The notes under the pieces were generated by a model, which did no database searches, was not told where the DNA came from, and was given only the letters and a program-made list of their open reading frames with translations. Position numbers and translations under genes: made by a program. Positions 10,330 to 22,346 of a stretch of 64,000 bases of DNA are shown in pieces. Every line of letters begins with the position of its first letter. Within the stretch, counting starts at the first letter, position 1. This DNA is from Taxillus chinensis (lineage: Eukaryota; Streptophyta; Magnoliopsida; Santalales; Loranthaceae), in contig JAKCVP010000408.1 in NCBI GenBank assembly GCA_023512835.1, positions 54,924 to 118,923 of the forward strand, read 5' to 3'.

Positions 10330-11212
10330 ATGGCGTCAAAACGCCTCACCACTCGCCTGATGGGCCTCGCGCATTCAAACCCTATCCGTCCGACCACTGT
10401 CCGCAGCTTCACAGTTTCGTTTCCCCGCTATGCAGAAGCATCAACACCAAACACAGGCACTGCTGCCAAACCAACGCCCAGCAGGACGCCACCTCCAGCA
10501 ACAGCTCGTTCTGCAGCTAGCCCCACCCCAGATACCCCCATAACCGATATTTCCGAAGGTCTGCTCGATGAGCCGCGCTCGCTTCCTTCAGATTCGAATC
10601 AAGTCGACTGGACGCGATCCTTCCAGGGTCTGTCCACCGAGCCCTTTCCAAAAGAGACGAGCGATATCCTGCTTGCGCCATTGGCTGAGAATGACATTGA
10701 GGTGAAGCCCGATGGCATCGTATATCTTCCTGAAATCAAGTACAGACGTATACTGAATAGAGCCTTTGGGCCTGGTGGGTGGGGTCTCGCGCCCCGAGGC
10801 GAGACGATTGTTACGGGCAAGAGTATTACTAGAGAGTATGCTTTGCTCGCGCATGGCCGGTAAGTTGGGTCCTTCCTTGCGGACCGAGAGTCGCGGGAGG
10901 CTTTGTAGTATATAGTAGACGTGACTAATAGTCAACAGATTCATCTCAATGGCACGCGGCGAGCAAGATTATTTCGATCCCGAGGGAATACCAACTGCGA
11001 CAGAAGGCTGCAAGTCGAATGCCCTGATGCGTTGCTGCAAAGACTTGGGCGTTGCATCTGAGCTGTGGGACCCACGGTTCATTCGCTCTTTTAAGAAAAA
11101 GCACGTAAAGGAGATCTGGGTCGAGCATATCGTGAACAAGAAGAAGAAGAAGATCAGCATCCGCAAGGATGACGAGCCTCAGTATCCATTCAAGGAGACC
11201 AAGTCGTTTTAG
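10330..11212 (+). CDS. MGM101: Mitochondrial genome maintenance protein Mgm101
   Basis: Exons are 10330-10859 and 10939-11212, 267 residues. The 79-nt intron has GTAAGT, a TGACTAAT branch-like site and CAACAG, and joins HGR to [12 protein letters not shown]. The start follows TCTACA. The first 45 or so residues are Arg/Ser/Thr-rich without acidic residues, a likely mitochondrial presequence, followed by a Pro/Ala/Thr linker. The conserved core begins at [16 protein letters not shown] and includes [11 protein letters not shown] and [20 protein letters not shown], ending in a basic tail ([12 protein letters not shown]). Mgm101 is a Rad52-like single-strand-annealing protein of the nucleoid needed for mtDNA recombination and repair. 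Length and domain order fit the family. Confidence 0.95.
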
Positions 11213-11931
11213 AGTATTGTGTGTGGCAGACCTTGCTGAGAAGCTTGAAGTTGCCAATTCAACGTGTGGGATGATATGTTGGACACAGTGATACCCGACC
11301 ATGTACAAATAAAATACAACGTATTCCACGCTTTTCTATCCCGAGCAACTTCCCTTAGCGACCATTGTAGAAGAACTGTGGTAGCGCGGTGTAACAACCT
11401 GTATCGTCTGGAAATGTTGGCAAATTCAATAGATTGCTCATCGTTCAGGGCCGATCGCGACTGGCGTTCCAGTGAGATAGCAACTCGACACTGCGCAGGC
11501 AAAAGAAATTCGTGTATAAGAAGGAGGGCAGTACATTAGACTGTATGTTTGGTGCGTACCACTTTATCCCAAGCGGGGAAGCCCGTTAACCAGTATCTAA
11601 TACCTGGGAGTCTCAAATGCTGAGACGAATCATAACTCATCGGTATTTTTTTACTTCCCCCGTCTGGGAAGAACAAGCAAAGACCAACACGCATGGCGCT
11701 TGCTACCTGTCCTTCGAGTTGAAACAGGGAATTGCCGCCAACTTTCATGCGCCAGAACCAATTTCCATAGCCACCATATCCACCAGAACCAAAGCAAATG
11801 TTTGAAAGCAAGAAACAAAAGAAAGACAGTACTTCAAGAGGAAGTAATGTCCGCTCATCGGAGAGCCCCAGTCGTCATTTCCAGCCAGACGCGTGCTGCT
11901 CCCTTTGCTTGAGGATTCTCACCGCACCACT
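11213..11931. other. Convergent 3' flanks of MGM101 and the zinc-knuckle gene
   Basis: No gene is supported. A plus-strand AATAAAA at about 11307 could be the MGM101 polyadenylation signal. A minus-strand frame across 11811-11536 has a Gly/Tyr-rich start but no start context, and it lies in the 3' flank of the zinc-knuckle gene. Confidence 0.4.
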
Positions 11932-13300
11932 CTACATGACGCAGTAGAGTGCAGTGTGACCCTTGAGCCCACACTTGGTGCAGTGAGGATTGACGTGATC
12001 CTCAAGCTTAGTGCAGTCAGCACGCGCATGACCGGCCTCGCCACAATGACCACTATCAACTCATTAGTATACTCGTCATCCAGAGCAGCGCAGAAAGAAT
12101 TATACCAAGTCCCGACGCGCTTCTTCTGCGCCGCGCCAGCCCCACCCGTCTCTCCAGCGGCGCCAGCATCTGAGCCAGCAGCGGGAGCCACCGCCGCCGT
12201 GATCTTCCTGCCCTCGCTGTCCCGAGGGATGCGAGGGCCAGGGCAGAGCATGACGTAGTGGCGCGGGTTCGTCTCCCCACAGACGAAGCACTCGCGCTTT
12301 GGGCCGCCGCGCACGCCCTTGAAGGTGCCCCGTGGCTCGGGACAGACGCTCTCTGGGTGGCCGAAGACACCGCAGTTCCAGCACTGGTGGTTGGGCCAGG
12401 CCACCTTCTGTCCGGGCACCGGGGCGAGTGCTTCATTTTTGCCTGTGGGGAATGCGCCAGCCTTGATGAGGTCGACGGGGCAGTTGATGGAGATGTGGTC
12501 CCCTAGGCCACAGAAGTGACTAGTCAGATGAGTGAGTAGTGGGTCATTTGCACAATGGGAGGAGAGGACTTCGAACCAGCTGTAGATTCTGCGGCGACAT
12601 CTCTCGGTGGGGTGTCGGTCGCTATGACATCTGGAACTAAGGATAGTTAGAGGCGATTGAATGCGTTGAGCTCGATGTTAAAAACTTACCAATGCTGATA
12701 CCAGCCAAAGCGAACAGACTTCCTCGATCTACGTGTTTGGTTTGTCCGAGTTCCGCCGCTCGAATCGTCAACGCGACGTTGGTCGGCCGTTGCATGGCGG
12801 GAAAGAGGCGAGCGCTCGCGGACTGTAGGTCTGGAAGAGGATTTACGGACAGGAGAGCGCGATCGGCGTCTGTCCTGGCCCATCTTTGCATCATCAGGTG
12901 CCAAACGAGGTCTCAGTACTAGATTATGATGCTGGCGTGGCTGAACATCAGAGTCGTGTGATAGGGCTTTTGCTGCACCATCCGAGTCCTTCTGCGGCAT
13001 TGACGAACGATCTTGTTGATGACTAGGGCAAGCTTCCGGGCCATATGGCTGTGTATTGGTCGTTCGAGGCCGGAGAGCCAGCTGAAAGGTATTGGTACTG
13101 AAGGTAGGATCTTCCCCAATAACGCGAGGACGCATAGCAAGCGTTTGCAAGAAAGCAGATTGAGAATATGAATCATCATTGTGATTACGTGCACGCGCGA
13201 CTCCCTCAGGCATGTCTTGATCGGCATTCCGTGGATTGTCTTCGGCGCGGCGCGTGGAAGAAGTTTGGCGAGAACCATGGGGCTCCTGATTGTTTGCCAT
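11932..13300 (-). CDS. CCHC zinc-knuckle protein with disordered N-terminus
   Basis: On the minus strand the exons are 13300-12690, 12636-12106 and 12052-11932, 420 residues. Both introns are 53 nt with good signals: GTAAGT...CTAACTATCCTTAG and GTATAA...TACTAATGAGTTGATAG. Both joins rebuild zinc knuckles that are broken in the unspliced sequence. The N-terminal 200 residues are disordered and rich in Arg/Ser/Pro. Knuckles in order are CSRCHSDRHPTERC, CWNCGVFGHPESVC, CFVCGETNPRHYVMLC (wider, C-X2-C-X6-H-X4-C), CGHCGEAGHARADC and CTKCGLKGHTALYC. A further C/H pair (HFCGLGDHISINC) looks degenerate. Tandem CCHC knuckles bind single-stranded nucleic acid. The specific function is unknown; it is not a clear match to Gis2/Byr3, which are almost only knuckles. 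Confidence 0.8.
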
Positions 13301-15481
13301 GATGAGTCGTGACGGTGATGTCAGCGAAAAGGAAATGGCGGATTGAAGGTCAAGATAACGAGAAGAACGAGAAGAACGAGAGGACGTGTGGCAGATTGAA
13401 TGCTGCGAAAGGAAAGGCTTGCTCTTGTTAAACAATGAGTATGGGTAGTTGGCAACGATGTCAAATCCAAGTTGGCTCTCAGGGAAAAGAAAAGGTTCTT
13501 GTGGAAATTTCTCTTGGCGCGTATGGGATCTTTTCACCAGGACTGTTGTATCTATCACGAATGGGTGAAAGACTTTGTGTCAAAACATGTTCTCTTCAGC
13601 GTTACAACACGTTACCTCTTGCGATGCTCTGATGTGAACGCAGCCTGGAAGTTTCTCAAGTCCGCCTCATCAATGACTGTTTATGGCCCCAAGGAGGTCT
13701 GCCCATGTTCCGGCGGTACATGTTACTACCTGAACACTGGGCTGCTCCTATGCTCGGTCAGTCATCAGAGGTGGGAGCCGTCATGCGCCTGCGCTTGGCT
13801 CTGAGCGGAACATCGTGGAACAGCTCCACTCCCATGAAAAGCAGATCAAATGCATATAGGACCAGTTTAGCGTGTGTTGCAGAGGCCCGGCCATACTACA
13901 GTGGTTCCATCTTTCAAGCGATCCATATGGTATAGCACATGAATGCTGCCAGATTCCAAGAATTCAGGATCAGCATGTGAGCCACGAGCGGTATGTTAGG
14001 AGATGCCAGATTTATTTTGCTACCGAGCATTAACGTCTCAATCAAAGACTGTTACCATAACAACAAGCGACAACATACCAATGAAGCCATAGCATTTGAC
14101 GGCGAATAAGTGTCCTAAGCGTGTCGAATACTAGAAGTAAGGCAGCAGTCTGGCAAGGGAATTGCCACAGGTTAATCATCGGCAGTCTCGCGAGCCTGGA
14201 TCTTCAGGATTGCCCTAGAGAGCAGCGTTTCAGGCTACGCCATGCATTCCATTCAATAGCAATTTTAGGAGAGCATCGGTATGAAGATGATGAACGCTTG
14301 GATGGGGAAAGGTCGTGAAACGACATTTCACGAGCGAGAAGCGCAGGGAAGCTCCCAGCTCAATGATCGACCCAAGTCAGGAGTTGGAAGGTGTTCCTTG
14401 GAAGTCGATGGGTGAAAGTCGATGGCGTGAAGTTGGTCGTCACGTGCTGTCCTAGTCCACTCACCTGTCTTGGCTCTCATCCAATTTCAACACCTTGCTC
14501 GTCAGCTCTTGCTCATTAGCACCCACGGCACCGACATCATGCCTGCGCTTATGAATGCTCCACAAGGCTCTGGGCGTTCTTCCTGAAAATAAACCACGAT
14601 CATGTTCGACTCAGCGCAAGATAAGCCCTCATCAATGGCACCCGGCTGCATACAGGCCCGTCTCGCCAGCGCCATACTCTCCGATAGCCCCTATCACTGG
14701 CCAACGCAGTTAGCCTTCTCGTCTATCTGGCTAGTTTTTCAGCTGACACGTTGCTCTGATAAGCCACACTGGTGCCGCGACACGTGGAATTCATCCTCAC
14801 AGGGCAGATAGCTTAGCGGACGACGGAGCGACCGATGCCCTACAGCTGTCTCGAATGATAATGGCGTTGTCCAGAACGACGCTAGAGCTGTCATCCCAGC
14901 CCTGTCGCTTTCGCGGCTGAAACGGAAGGAATCTCCTAAACATAGGTGATGGTTGTGATCTTCTGTGGGGGAAATCCCGCGATTATCCTGCTTTAAATCC
15001 GGAGTTGCAAGGAGGTAGGTCATCGTATCTGAGACATAGCGAGTTGTGTTCGAGACGCGACCATGACCATCACCTTCGGCCTACACCTACCACACGGATG
15101 TGCTTCAGGTGGAAGTCGGCGACCTTACGAATCGCGGCATCTGTATGGCTTCTGCAGTTCCGCAGGTACGTGTTGTGCCCTGACATGCATCATTGGCATC
15201 CGCTGGCGGGGATCTTGCGATTCGAGAGCAAGCCTCCTGCAAGCCATCCACTGATCTAGTCAACATCTATGGACCCATCCACCAGCGTACATAAGCCTGC
15301 CCTTACATCTGTCCTCGTCACTTACATTTTCAGCGACCCACTCCCACCTGACATCACTGTGGCTATACTTGGTGATCCCCCTGTCGTCTCTACATCATCT
15401 CACACCATGCATCCCTTTACCTCGACAACTTTTGACTTTACTGCTGCAAGCTTGCAGCAATGGTCGTCTATTGCCCTCGTG
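13301..15481. other. Intergenic region between divergent zinc-knuckle and MFS genes
   Basis: About 2.2 kb. It holds the leader of the minus-strand gene and the promoter of the MFS transporter. Frames at 13472-13804 and 15063-15254 are Cys-containing but have no signal peptide, domain or splice support. A possible upstream extension of the transporter is noted in its entry. Nothing else is seen. Confidence 0.4.
13357..13383. repeat. Three copies of a 9-bp AACGAGAAG repeat
   Basis: AACGAGAAG occurs twice in tandem, followed by AACGAGAGG. It lies in the presumed 5' leader of the zinc-knuckle gene (minus strand), where it reads as a CTTCTCGTT pyrimidine-rich tract. Confidence 0.7.
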
Positions 15482-17228
15482 ATGCCCAAGATGAGAGTCG
15501 AGAGCGACAGAAGGGCTTTATGCTGGCTTGCTCTCTGTCTTTGGAATCTGGTATTCTCACTGGATTGTACTTCGATGGCAACGGCATTACCTGTGAGTTG
15601 CTTCAACTTCGGAACGACGACCTCTCAACTGATTCGACTGATCTCAATAGACCATTGCACATGACCTTTCTGCCAACAGCAACCAAGCTTTCTGGGCCGG
15701 GACAGCATTCTTATTATGCAGCGCTGCTTTCCAACCCTTCTTCACATCCGTGTCGGGTGCCATTGGCCGGAGGTCAGTCATCTTGATCTCACTGACCTTG
15801 CTCGCAGCAGGATCCTGCATATGCGGCTGGGGTGAGACGATTGAAACGATGCTCGCAGGACGCTGCATTCAGGGCATTGGTGGAGGTGGTCTGTTTGCCC
15901 TGACATATGTCCTGATGGCAGACCTGTCGACCATTCAAGACCGCGGCAAGTGGATGGGCCTCCTCGGCCTCATCTGGACAATGGGTACATGCCTAGGTCC
16001 CGTCCTCGGCGGTGTCTTCACACAAAAGTCCACCTGGCGCTGGATCTTCTGGATAAATTTGCCCGTCTGCTTCGCCTGCCTCATCGCCGTTCTCTTCGGT
16101 CTGTCTTCTCGCACAACGACAAGAAGGAGCGCCATGGAAGGCCTCCGCAAGATGGATTGGATAGGCAGCATATTCTTCATGATGTCGCTCACATCCTTCC
16201 TCGTCGCCATCTCCTGGGGCGGCTCGCTGTTTGAATGGACGTCTCCCGCAACCCTCGTTCCTCTGATCGGCGGCGTTGCCGGTCTCGCCCTCTGGCTCCT
16301 GTACGAACTATACGTTGCGGAAAATCCAATGATACCCATTAACCCTATTCTGTCGGATCGCACAGCCGTCATTTGCTACCTCGGCACAGTGGTGATAGGG
16401 ATAGGCATGTACGCCATAATCTTCTTCATCCCGCTCTACTTCCAAGCAGTAAGGGGATACACGCCGATCATGTCTGGCGTCGCGTTGCTGCCCATGGCAG
16501 TGCTCGCGGGCCCGTCAGCCTCCATCTCAGGCTTGTTAATCGCCAGGCTAGGCCGCATAAAACCTTTCACCATCGCAGCGTGGGTCATCTTCGCCATCGG
16601 CACGGGGTTGCTCACGCTCTTGCGCCCAGACACGTCCGTTGTGCATTGGATCTTCCTGCTCGCGCCCGCGGGTCTAGGGCTAGGTATGCTCTTCACCCCT
16701 CTGGCGCTCGCAACGCAAGCCGCGGTCGAGAACAACGCCGCTACATCATCCCTCAGCACGGAAGAGCTATCGAAGAACAAGGCCGTCGCAGCGGGTTTGA
16801 ACCCTTTCTTCCGGGCTATCGGACAGGCGTTTGGCATAACGATTGCGCAGTCTGCATTCACGAATGAGCTGCGCAAACGGATCGGTGATGCCGCGGCGCG
16901 GGATGCAGCGGGCATGGCAGAGGCGATTCGGGCTTTACCCCTCGGCAGTCCTGCTCGCACGAACCTCAATGCTGATTTTACTGATAGTCTGAGGGTTGTT
17001 TGGTACATTGTGCTGGGATTCGCGTGTCTGTGGGTGTTTGTCAGTTTGTTCACGGTGGAAAATGGGGCGTCGCGGTCCGGTGGCAGTGGCGCGGGCGCGT
17101 GTGTGGATGTGGAAAAGGCGAGTAGGAGCTGTAGTGCTTCGTCGCTGGAGTCGGATACGAAGGCGGCTAGGGAAATGAGTGAGAGGAAGGAGGCGGCGGC
17201 GGAAAGGGCGTGTGTGCAGGAGGTCTAG
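15482..17228 (+). CDS. MFS drug-efflux transporter (DHA14-like)
   Basis: Exons are 15482-15592 and 15651-17228, 562 residues from this start. The 58-nt intron (GTGAGT...CTCAATAG) joins the end of TM1 (FSLDCTSMATALP) to TIAHDLSANSNQAFWAGTAF. That restores the LDxT-type motif C and N-terminal region of 14-TM major facilitator H+ antiporters. Further marks are GAIGRRSVILIS, AGRCIQGIGGGG (motif B region), WIFWINLP and alternating hydrophobic segments to about residue 490, with a Ser/Glu/Arg-rich cytosolic tail. Family members export fungicides, mycotoxins or other small molecules; the substrate is unknown. Start choice is uncertain: the frame is open back to ATG 15269, but that extension (71 codons) does not look like a transporter N-terminus. 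From 15482 the cytosolic tail before TM1 is unusually short, so an upstream exon is possible. No biosynthetic cluster genes are adjacent. Confidence 0.85.
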
Positions 17229-18627
17229 CATTCGTGCTTGCTTCGGTATACTCTTGTATCTGTGGGTTTCTTTTGTTGAAAGTGTACATTGAAGCATATG
17301 GGAGGCATTAGCGTGGCGTTTTGGGACGTGGATTTGCTGAGGCACGGGGTAGCTTGTTCTGGATATATGCATTTTCTCTGACTTTATATACGGAGGAGAA
17401 TTCCAGACATATTCTTACAAGGTGCATGATATAGGTATAACATCTACCTTTTTGAAAGGCGACTTGTGCTTTAACAAAAATCGACACGGTGAGCGACGAC
17501 CAATGCTAGAATGGAAATGGGTTCCACATGTTTCGAACTAGAAACATAGCGGGTTGCCCCTGCCAGAGTAGACATCGTTTTGAGATTCATTGGCATTGAA
17601 ATCATCGGCCTAATTGATCATTCAAGATCAAAAACCGTGTGGAGTACACGCCTGACTCTGGTCTCACTAGTGGTGGCAGCATCGAAATCTGACATAAACA
17701 AAGAAATGGGATCGACAGAAAGTTAGGGATTTCTCTGTCGTTACCATGCTAATACGCTTGCACGCCACGTGTATGCTGACGAAGGTTCAGTGGACAGTCT
17801 GCATCGGTACATGTTCAGCACTGATTAAGTTGTCAATGGCGTGAGGATGCGTCTGGAGAATGTCGTCTCATTTACTGTCAATGACTTGCCACGAATATCG
17901 AGTCTTGCCTAACAGAGGCATGAACAAGACGCATTTCCAACAGCATGTCTCAAGCTGGGGCTCATGGTGGCATCGAGACGTGAACTTGGCATACAGTTCA
18001 TGGATGGATAGCCTGTCCTCGTTCTACACTTAGACTTCACTGCTGGCTGTGCCGTACTGGGTTGGCCCTCTCCTTCTTCTACTGCCTTTTCAGTGGTGTG
18101 CCGATCGGTATTGTGCTACGAATTTGAGCGAGGCACTGCCAAGAGTTGAAAGGCGCGCAGGTCACCATAGGTCACAAGCGTCTACGCCAACTACACTGTA
18201 CCTATTCCTCTGCTGTGTATCGGGGAGTGAGAGGGCAAATTGAGACAATTCGAACAATCTGGATGCACCTGCACCGGTGAGCCAAACCGAGAACCCCAGA
18301 ATGTGTTGATCCTTGGATATTCAGGTTGGTCCTATGTAGAGCTCCTCTTGTGAGGTTTGGAATAGTTCAAGCGCGAATGCTGGCTTTTCCGGGGGCCACG
18401 AGGCCGGCTACGTGTGCACGCATGACTGTATGTTGGGCGTTGTGTAGCAAGCGGTCATCCGAGCTCGGAGTCGGCGCCTGCCAACCTTCTCACAGAGCTC
18501 AGTCGTCAGGTATTTGACTTACGGAAAAGACTGTAGGCTTCGAATTATACAAGGAACACTTCGGAAACGGTCGGATGGTAGCTGTGATGGAAATTAGAGG
18601 TCAAGTGGCTGTGACAGCCGTGTAGTC
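17229..18627. other. Gene-poor region, left part
   Basis: Follows the MFS gene. Frames such as 18049-18243 are short and do not start well. I see no gene, repeat or RNA. Confidence 0.4.
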
Positions 18628-18963
18628 TCAAGGTGGCAGCACAAGCCCGTCCGCAAGGGCATACACGGCGACGGGCGTCGGCAGACGGGGGAACTCCTCA
18701 GACTGGAACGATTTTTGAAGCACAAGGTACGTCTCGATGGCCTCTTCAGAGGGCCCAAGGGGCGAGGACACGCTCGCTAGCAGCTGGAGGGGTCTGCATG
18801 TTGACGAGTACGACTTTGGCTTTGGGGCCTGTGGGGCGGTGAGAGGCATATTCTGGGCAACGTCAATGGGACGATCATACCGTATGGCTCTGTACCTGTG
18901 GCTAGCGACTTTGTCGCTGGTGAAGGGCATGCAATTCTCGCGTGCCTGAGCAAGGATATCCAT
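18628..18963 (-). CDS. Possible small hypothetical protein
   Basis: A 111-codon frame on the minus strand starts at an ATG in good context (GCCATGG) and ends TGA. Third codon positions are mostly G or C, as in the clear genes of this window. The composition is protein-like (SEEAIETYLVLQKSFQSEEF, PVAVYALADGLVLPP). There is no signal peptide, membrane segment or known domain. It is isolated in a 5-kb gene-poor region and may be one exon of a longer gene, a lineage-specific gene or chance. Confidence 0.25.
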   Translation of the reverse strand: MDILAQARENCMPFTSDKVASHRYRAIRYDRPIDVAQNMPLTAPQAPKPKSYSSTCRPLQLLASVSSPLGPSEEAIETYLVLQKSFQSEEFPRLPTPVAVYALADGLVLPP

Positions 18964-21900
18964 GGCGTGATGGAGGCAGACCTAGTGTTCAGGGATTTTG
19001 TCGACGTGAAAATTGGTGACGCGTCGCAGGGACTAGCTATTACGGAGGGTCTTGGCAGACAATGGCGAATGAATCGACTTGTGGTGCCTGTAATGTAGGT
19101 AGGTGAGTATACGCCTGGAAGGCAGTGGAGGCTGCCCGGACAAAGACTGATCGACGAGCAAAGGGGAAAGGTGCGGAGCGAGGCCCGCTCTTGCCCCGAT
19201 AAGGGTCGCACAATGACTGGCCGCCTCACGAGCATGGGCTGCGACCTCTGCTCCATCACAAATCCCCAATTGCGCCTGTCGCTCAAAGCTTAGTGTGATG
19301 AGCAGCCCTAAACTGCAGGTGTGGTCGCTGTTGAGGTTTCAAGCGGTTGCACGCACAATTTAAAGTGAGTGGGAACGTGGACCGAGAAGCCGGCATGAGT
19401 TTCCTGCACAGGAGCCCATGGCTAGCTAGCGTTGCACGTGGGTCAAATGGGACATGGTCGTCGACAGCTTCAGGCCTCGAGAGTAAGCGAGTCCATGCTG
19501 TCAGCGAAGAGTGCAAGGTTACACGCAGACGGGCGTTGCAAAGAGAGTGACTGCCAACAGTGCAAAGGCCCAAGACAGCCCGGCGGGACCTATTTCGAGA
19601 CGTTGCATCGCCGTTGGCAGCGCCGTTGTGTACGGCGACCAACTGCCGTTTCACTTTCCCTGACAAGCCTACCAGGTTGAGGCAGTCTGGCAGTACTGTT
19701 TGTACAGAGTGTACAGTATAGTCTGAACATACTAAACTGTCACATCTGTCTCAGAAGCTGTAGCTGTGAAGTTCTTTGTGAGACTTGCTGCTCTGGATGT
19801 TTCATGCCTCGCAGCTAGCTGTCTGCCTGGCCATGAAGTCGTATGTGGCCTTCCCAGCACACAGCGTTTGATGAAATTCGTCAATAGAAGGAAGCTGCAT
19901 AACTAATGAAAAAGGGGAACATGACGGCCTGACATGCGAGCGTTTGCAGCACATGGGCTGCACTGGTCTCTACAGGCCAGCGAGGACGCCTTGCGGAGGA
20001 GCCATTGATGCCAAGCTCGGCTCAGCCAGGGCAGACGATCGTGGACCTGCTCTGCTCTCCCAACAATCCGAAAGTTCTTGAGCGAGGAAGTGGATTGTGT
20101 CCTGTCGTGTGCAACTCGCGGCGTCGCGGTGGAGACAGACGGCGGTGCCATGTCTACCAAAACGCGGACTTGGCGATGTGAAAGGGAGGCAGTTTCCTAT
20201 CTAGGCACCTAGGGTTTCCATTTTCCGTCCACTCCAGCCTCCATGTCCTGGCAAAGACTATATATGAGCAACGCACCACAAGCAATACTGTATACTTGTA
20301 CACGCATGCAGGTGGCTCGCACGATATTTGTTTCCTCAGCCGCGCCCTGATTCGGGCGGATCGCCAAAGGCCGAATGTGGATGGCGGGAAGGCTAGCGCG
20401 TTCGGCGGCGGCAGCAGGATTGAAGGTTCTGGATCGTCGCGCGCGCGGGAGATGTGCCAAAAGTAGGACGATCAGATCGTCGTCAGAGTCGACGGGAGAC
20501 CTGAGATCAGGGCACTTGCTCGCAGAATGTTCCTGCGTTTATTGCGCAGACTAGTGCTGCGGCGGCCAGTGGTGATCGAGATGCCCATGCATCGCTTCAC
20601 AGTCAATTCGAACAGGATGGCAATGGACAAGCGAAATTGAGGCGGACAAGGGCGAGATCAATCGCTTCTGTCTCCCAAGCAACTGCAGAGTGGACCCTAC
20701 AGTCGTGCCAGGCCTACCAGGCGCTGGGCCTTCCGCTGACTCGAGCTGCCACGTTCCCTCGTGCCGCCGCGCACCAGCATTCGTCCCAGCAGCAACGAAT
20801 GGCAACCTGGCTCTCGAATCATGCTTTGGTGGAGTGTTTGTGCATGCTCTGCCCTTTGGCACATGCCATTGTGCCAGTGGTGCCAGTGCAGGGGTGCGCG
20901 CACAATATGCTCCGAGTCCGCAGTGGCCTGCGGAGTTTACGTACATCATTGCTCTTCCCGAGAGACCGCCCTCGCTGGCTCAAGGGTGCGCGTGCATGCA
21001 ATCATGAATAAATTGCTGAGCATCGAGCACGAGACTCAGTGTGGAGCGTGCCAGATTGGTCAAAATTAATTGGAATGCGCCGAGCTCAAGGCACATTGGA
21101 CCAAGGCAAATGAGAGCAAGGGTTGCGCAATGGCTGGCAAGCTACTCTACCTACTGCGACCCAGCGGCATCAAGGCAGTAGAAATGTTTGCTTGTTGCAC
21201 GCGTCGTTTCGCGAGTGCATAGCTCGCTCACAAGCGCGGCAGCGAAGCCTCAACCTGCTGACACGTTAAAGGCGCCGTTCGCCCTGGTCCCACCCAGCAA
21301 TCTGCTAGTGGGGTCGCCCGCGGCATCAATACTGTTTGTACTGCAGCATTGGCAGTCTGACGCCGTGACGCAGGACAGAGCACAGCAGGCACGCGGTGCA
21401 GCTTGATAGGCCGAGGCTGGGGCATGAAGGGATTCTTGTCTTTGAGAGACGTGGGGACAAGACTGGCGGGCTCGGTGGAGGACAGGCGACGGGAAAGCGA
21501 GCCGCGGAGCCAAGCAGAAGCTGCGCGTAATCAGTAGGCAGGCAGGTAGCGGGCGTGGTAATACGGACAGGCGACATTGGCCCGTGCCCGTGGAGGGTCA
21601 AGTCGCAGCACCGCTACACTCTGCATAGGCACTGGGCCAGCCAATGCGTGTGCAAGGTTAGCGAGCAGAACAATAGGCCGCCACCGCTCTCACTCGGGAA
21701 GGTGGTGGTGGTGGTGTAGCGTGTGTAGCGTGTGTAGGTCAGGTTGGAATGGAGAGAGAAGAGAGGAGAAGAGGCACTCATTCTGGCACGGCCATGCAAC
21801 ATCGGGGATGGCCCGGGCGCGCTGACGGTCTGCCCGCTGGCTCGTTGGCCGGCTGATGACCACCTACCTCACTCACCCTGCCTCACCTACCTGCCTACCG

Positions 21901-22346
21901 ACAGGCTCGCCTTCCGCTCCTCCTCCCTCGCAACACCCTCGCAGACTCCTCCCCCTCACTCCACACTCTCTCTCACACCACTCCTCTCCCTCTTGTCGAC
22001 GCCCGCCACTCGTCTCGCTGTGTTGCCTCCACACCTCGTTTGTCTCACCCGACCTCACCACCCGCCGTTACTCGCTTTGTCCTCGCACCACCCACACCAC
22101 TACAAACTTTCACCTTCTTTGTGTTGCTTGGTCCTCGCTGTGTAGCAATCCCCACTCCTTCACTCTCCGACCCCCGACAGCCATCTCCATAATACAGTCA
22201 TGGAGTGCTGCCTCTTTTCCTCCCCCTCGTCTTCATCCTAGACACCCTCTGCATCGGATCGCTCCGAAACGGCCCTCGAGTCCAACTCAGTCATTGCAAC
22301 CTTCATACATACAATATACCGTTTCACTCAGCCTAGCATTGACGGT
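18964..22346. other. Gene-poor region and ELL promoter
   Basis: No convincing gene is seen. Notable sequence includes a TATATA box-like ACTATATATGAG near 20258 with no assigned gene, GGTGGT and GTGTAGC short repeats at about 21702-21737, and a CCTACC-rich run (CACCTACCTCACTC, CACCTACCTGCCTACC) at about 21860-21900. The last 450 bp before ELL are strongly pyrimidine-rich (CTCCTCC, CACTCTCTCTCAC), typical of a fungal leader. Long GC-rich frames on both strands around 20550-21600 look like compositional artefacts. Confidence 0.4.

Noticed and set aside
12571..12600. GGTTCGAAGTCC on the minus strand, resembling a tRNA B box
   Set aside because: It lies inside a coding exon of the zinc-knuckle gene, and no cloverleaf can be formed.
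15269..15481. N-terminal extension of the MFS transporter back to ATG 15269
   Set aside because: The 71 extra residues are Pro/Thr/Ser-rich with no similarity to transporter tails. The later ATG gives a normal family length, although an upstream exon remains possible.
15482..17228. MFS transporter as part of a secondary-metabolite cluster
   Set aside because: No polyketide synthase, NRPS, terpene cyclase, P450 or Zn2Cys6 regulator is visible in the window.
20258..20269. TATA box-like ACTATATATGAG
   Set aside because: No plausible gene starts within a few hundred bases downstream on the plus strand.
20551..21600. Several overlapping GC-rich frames on both strands
   Set aside because: All are Ala/Arg/His/Pro/Cys-rich with no splice support, start context or domain. 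They are typical of GC-rich non-coding DNA.
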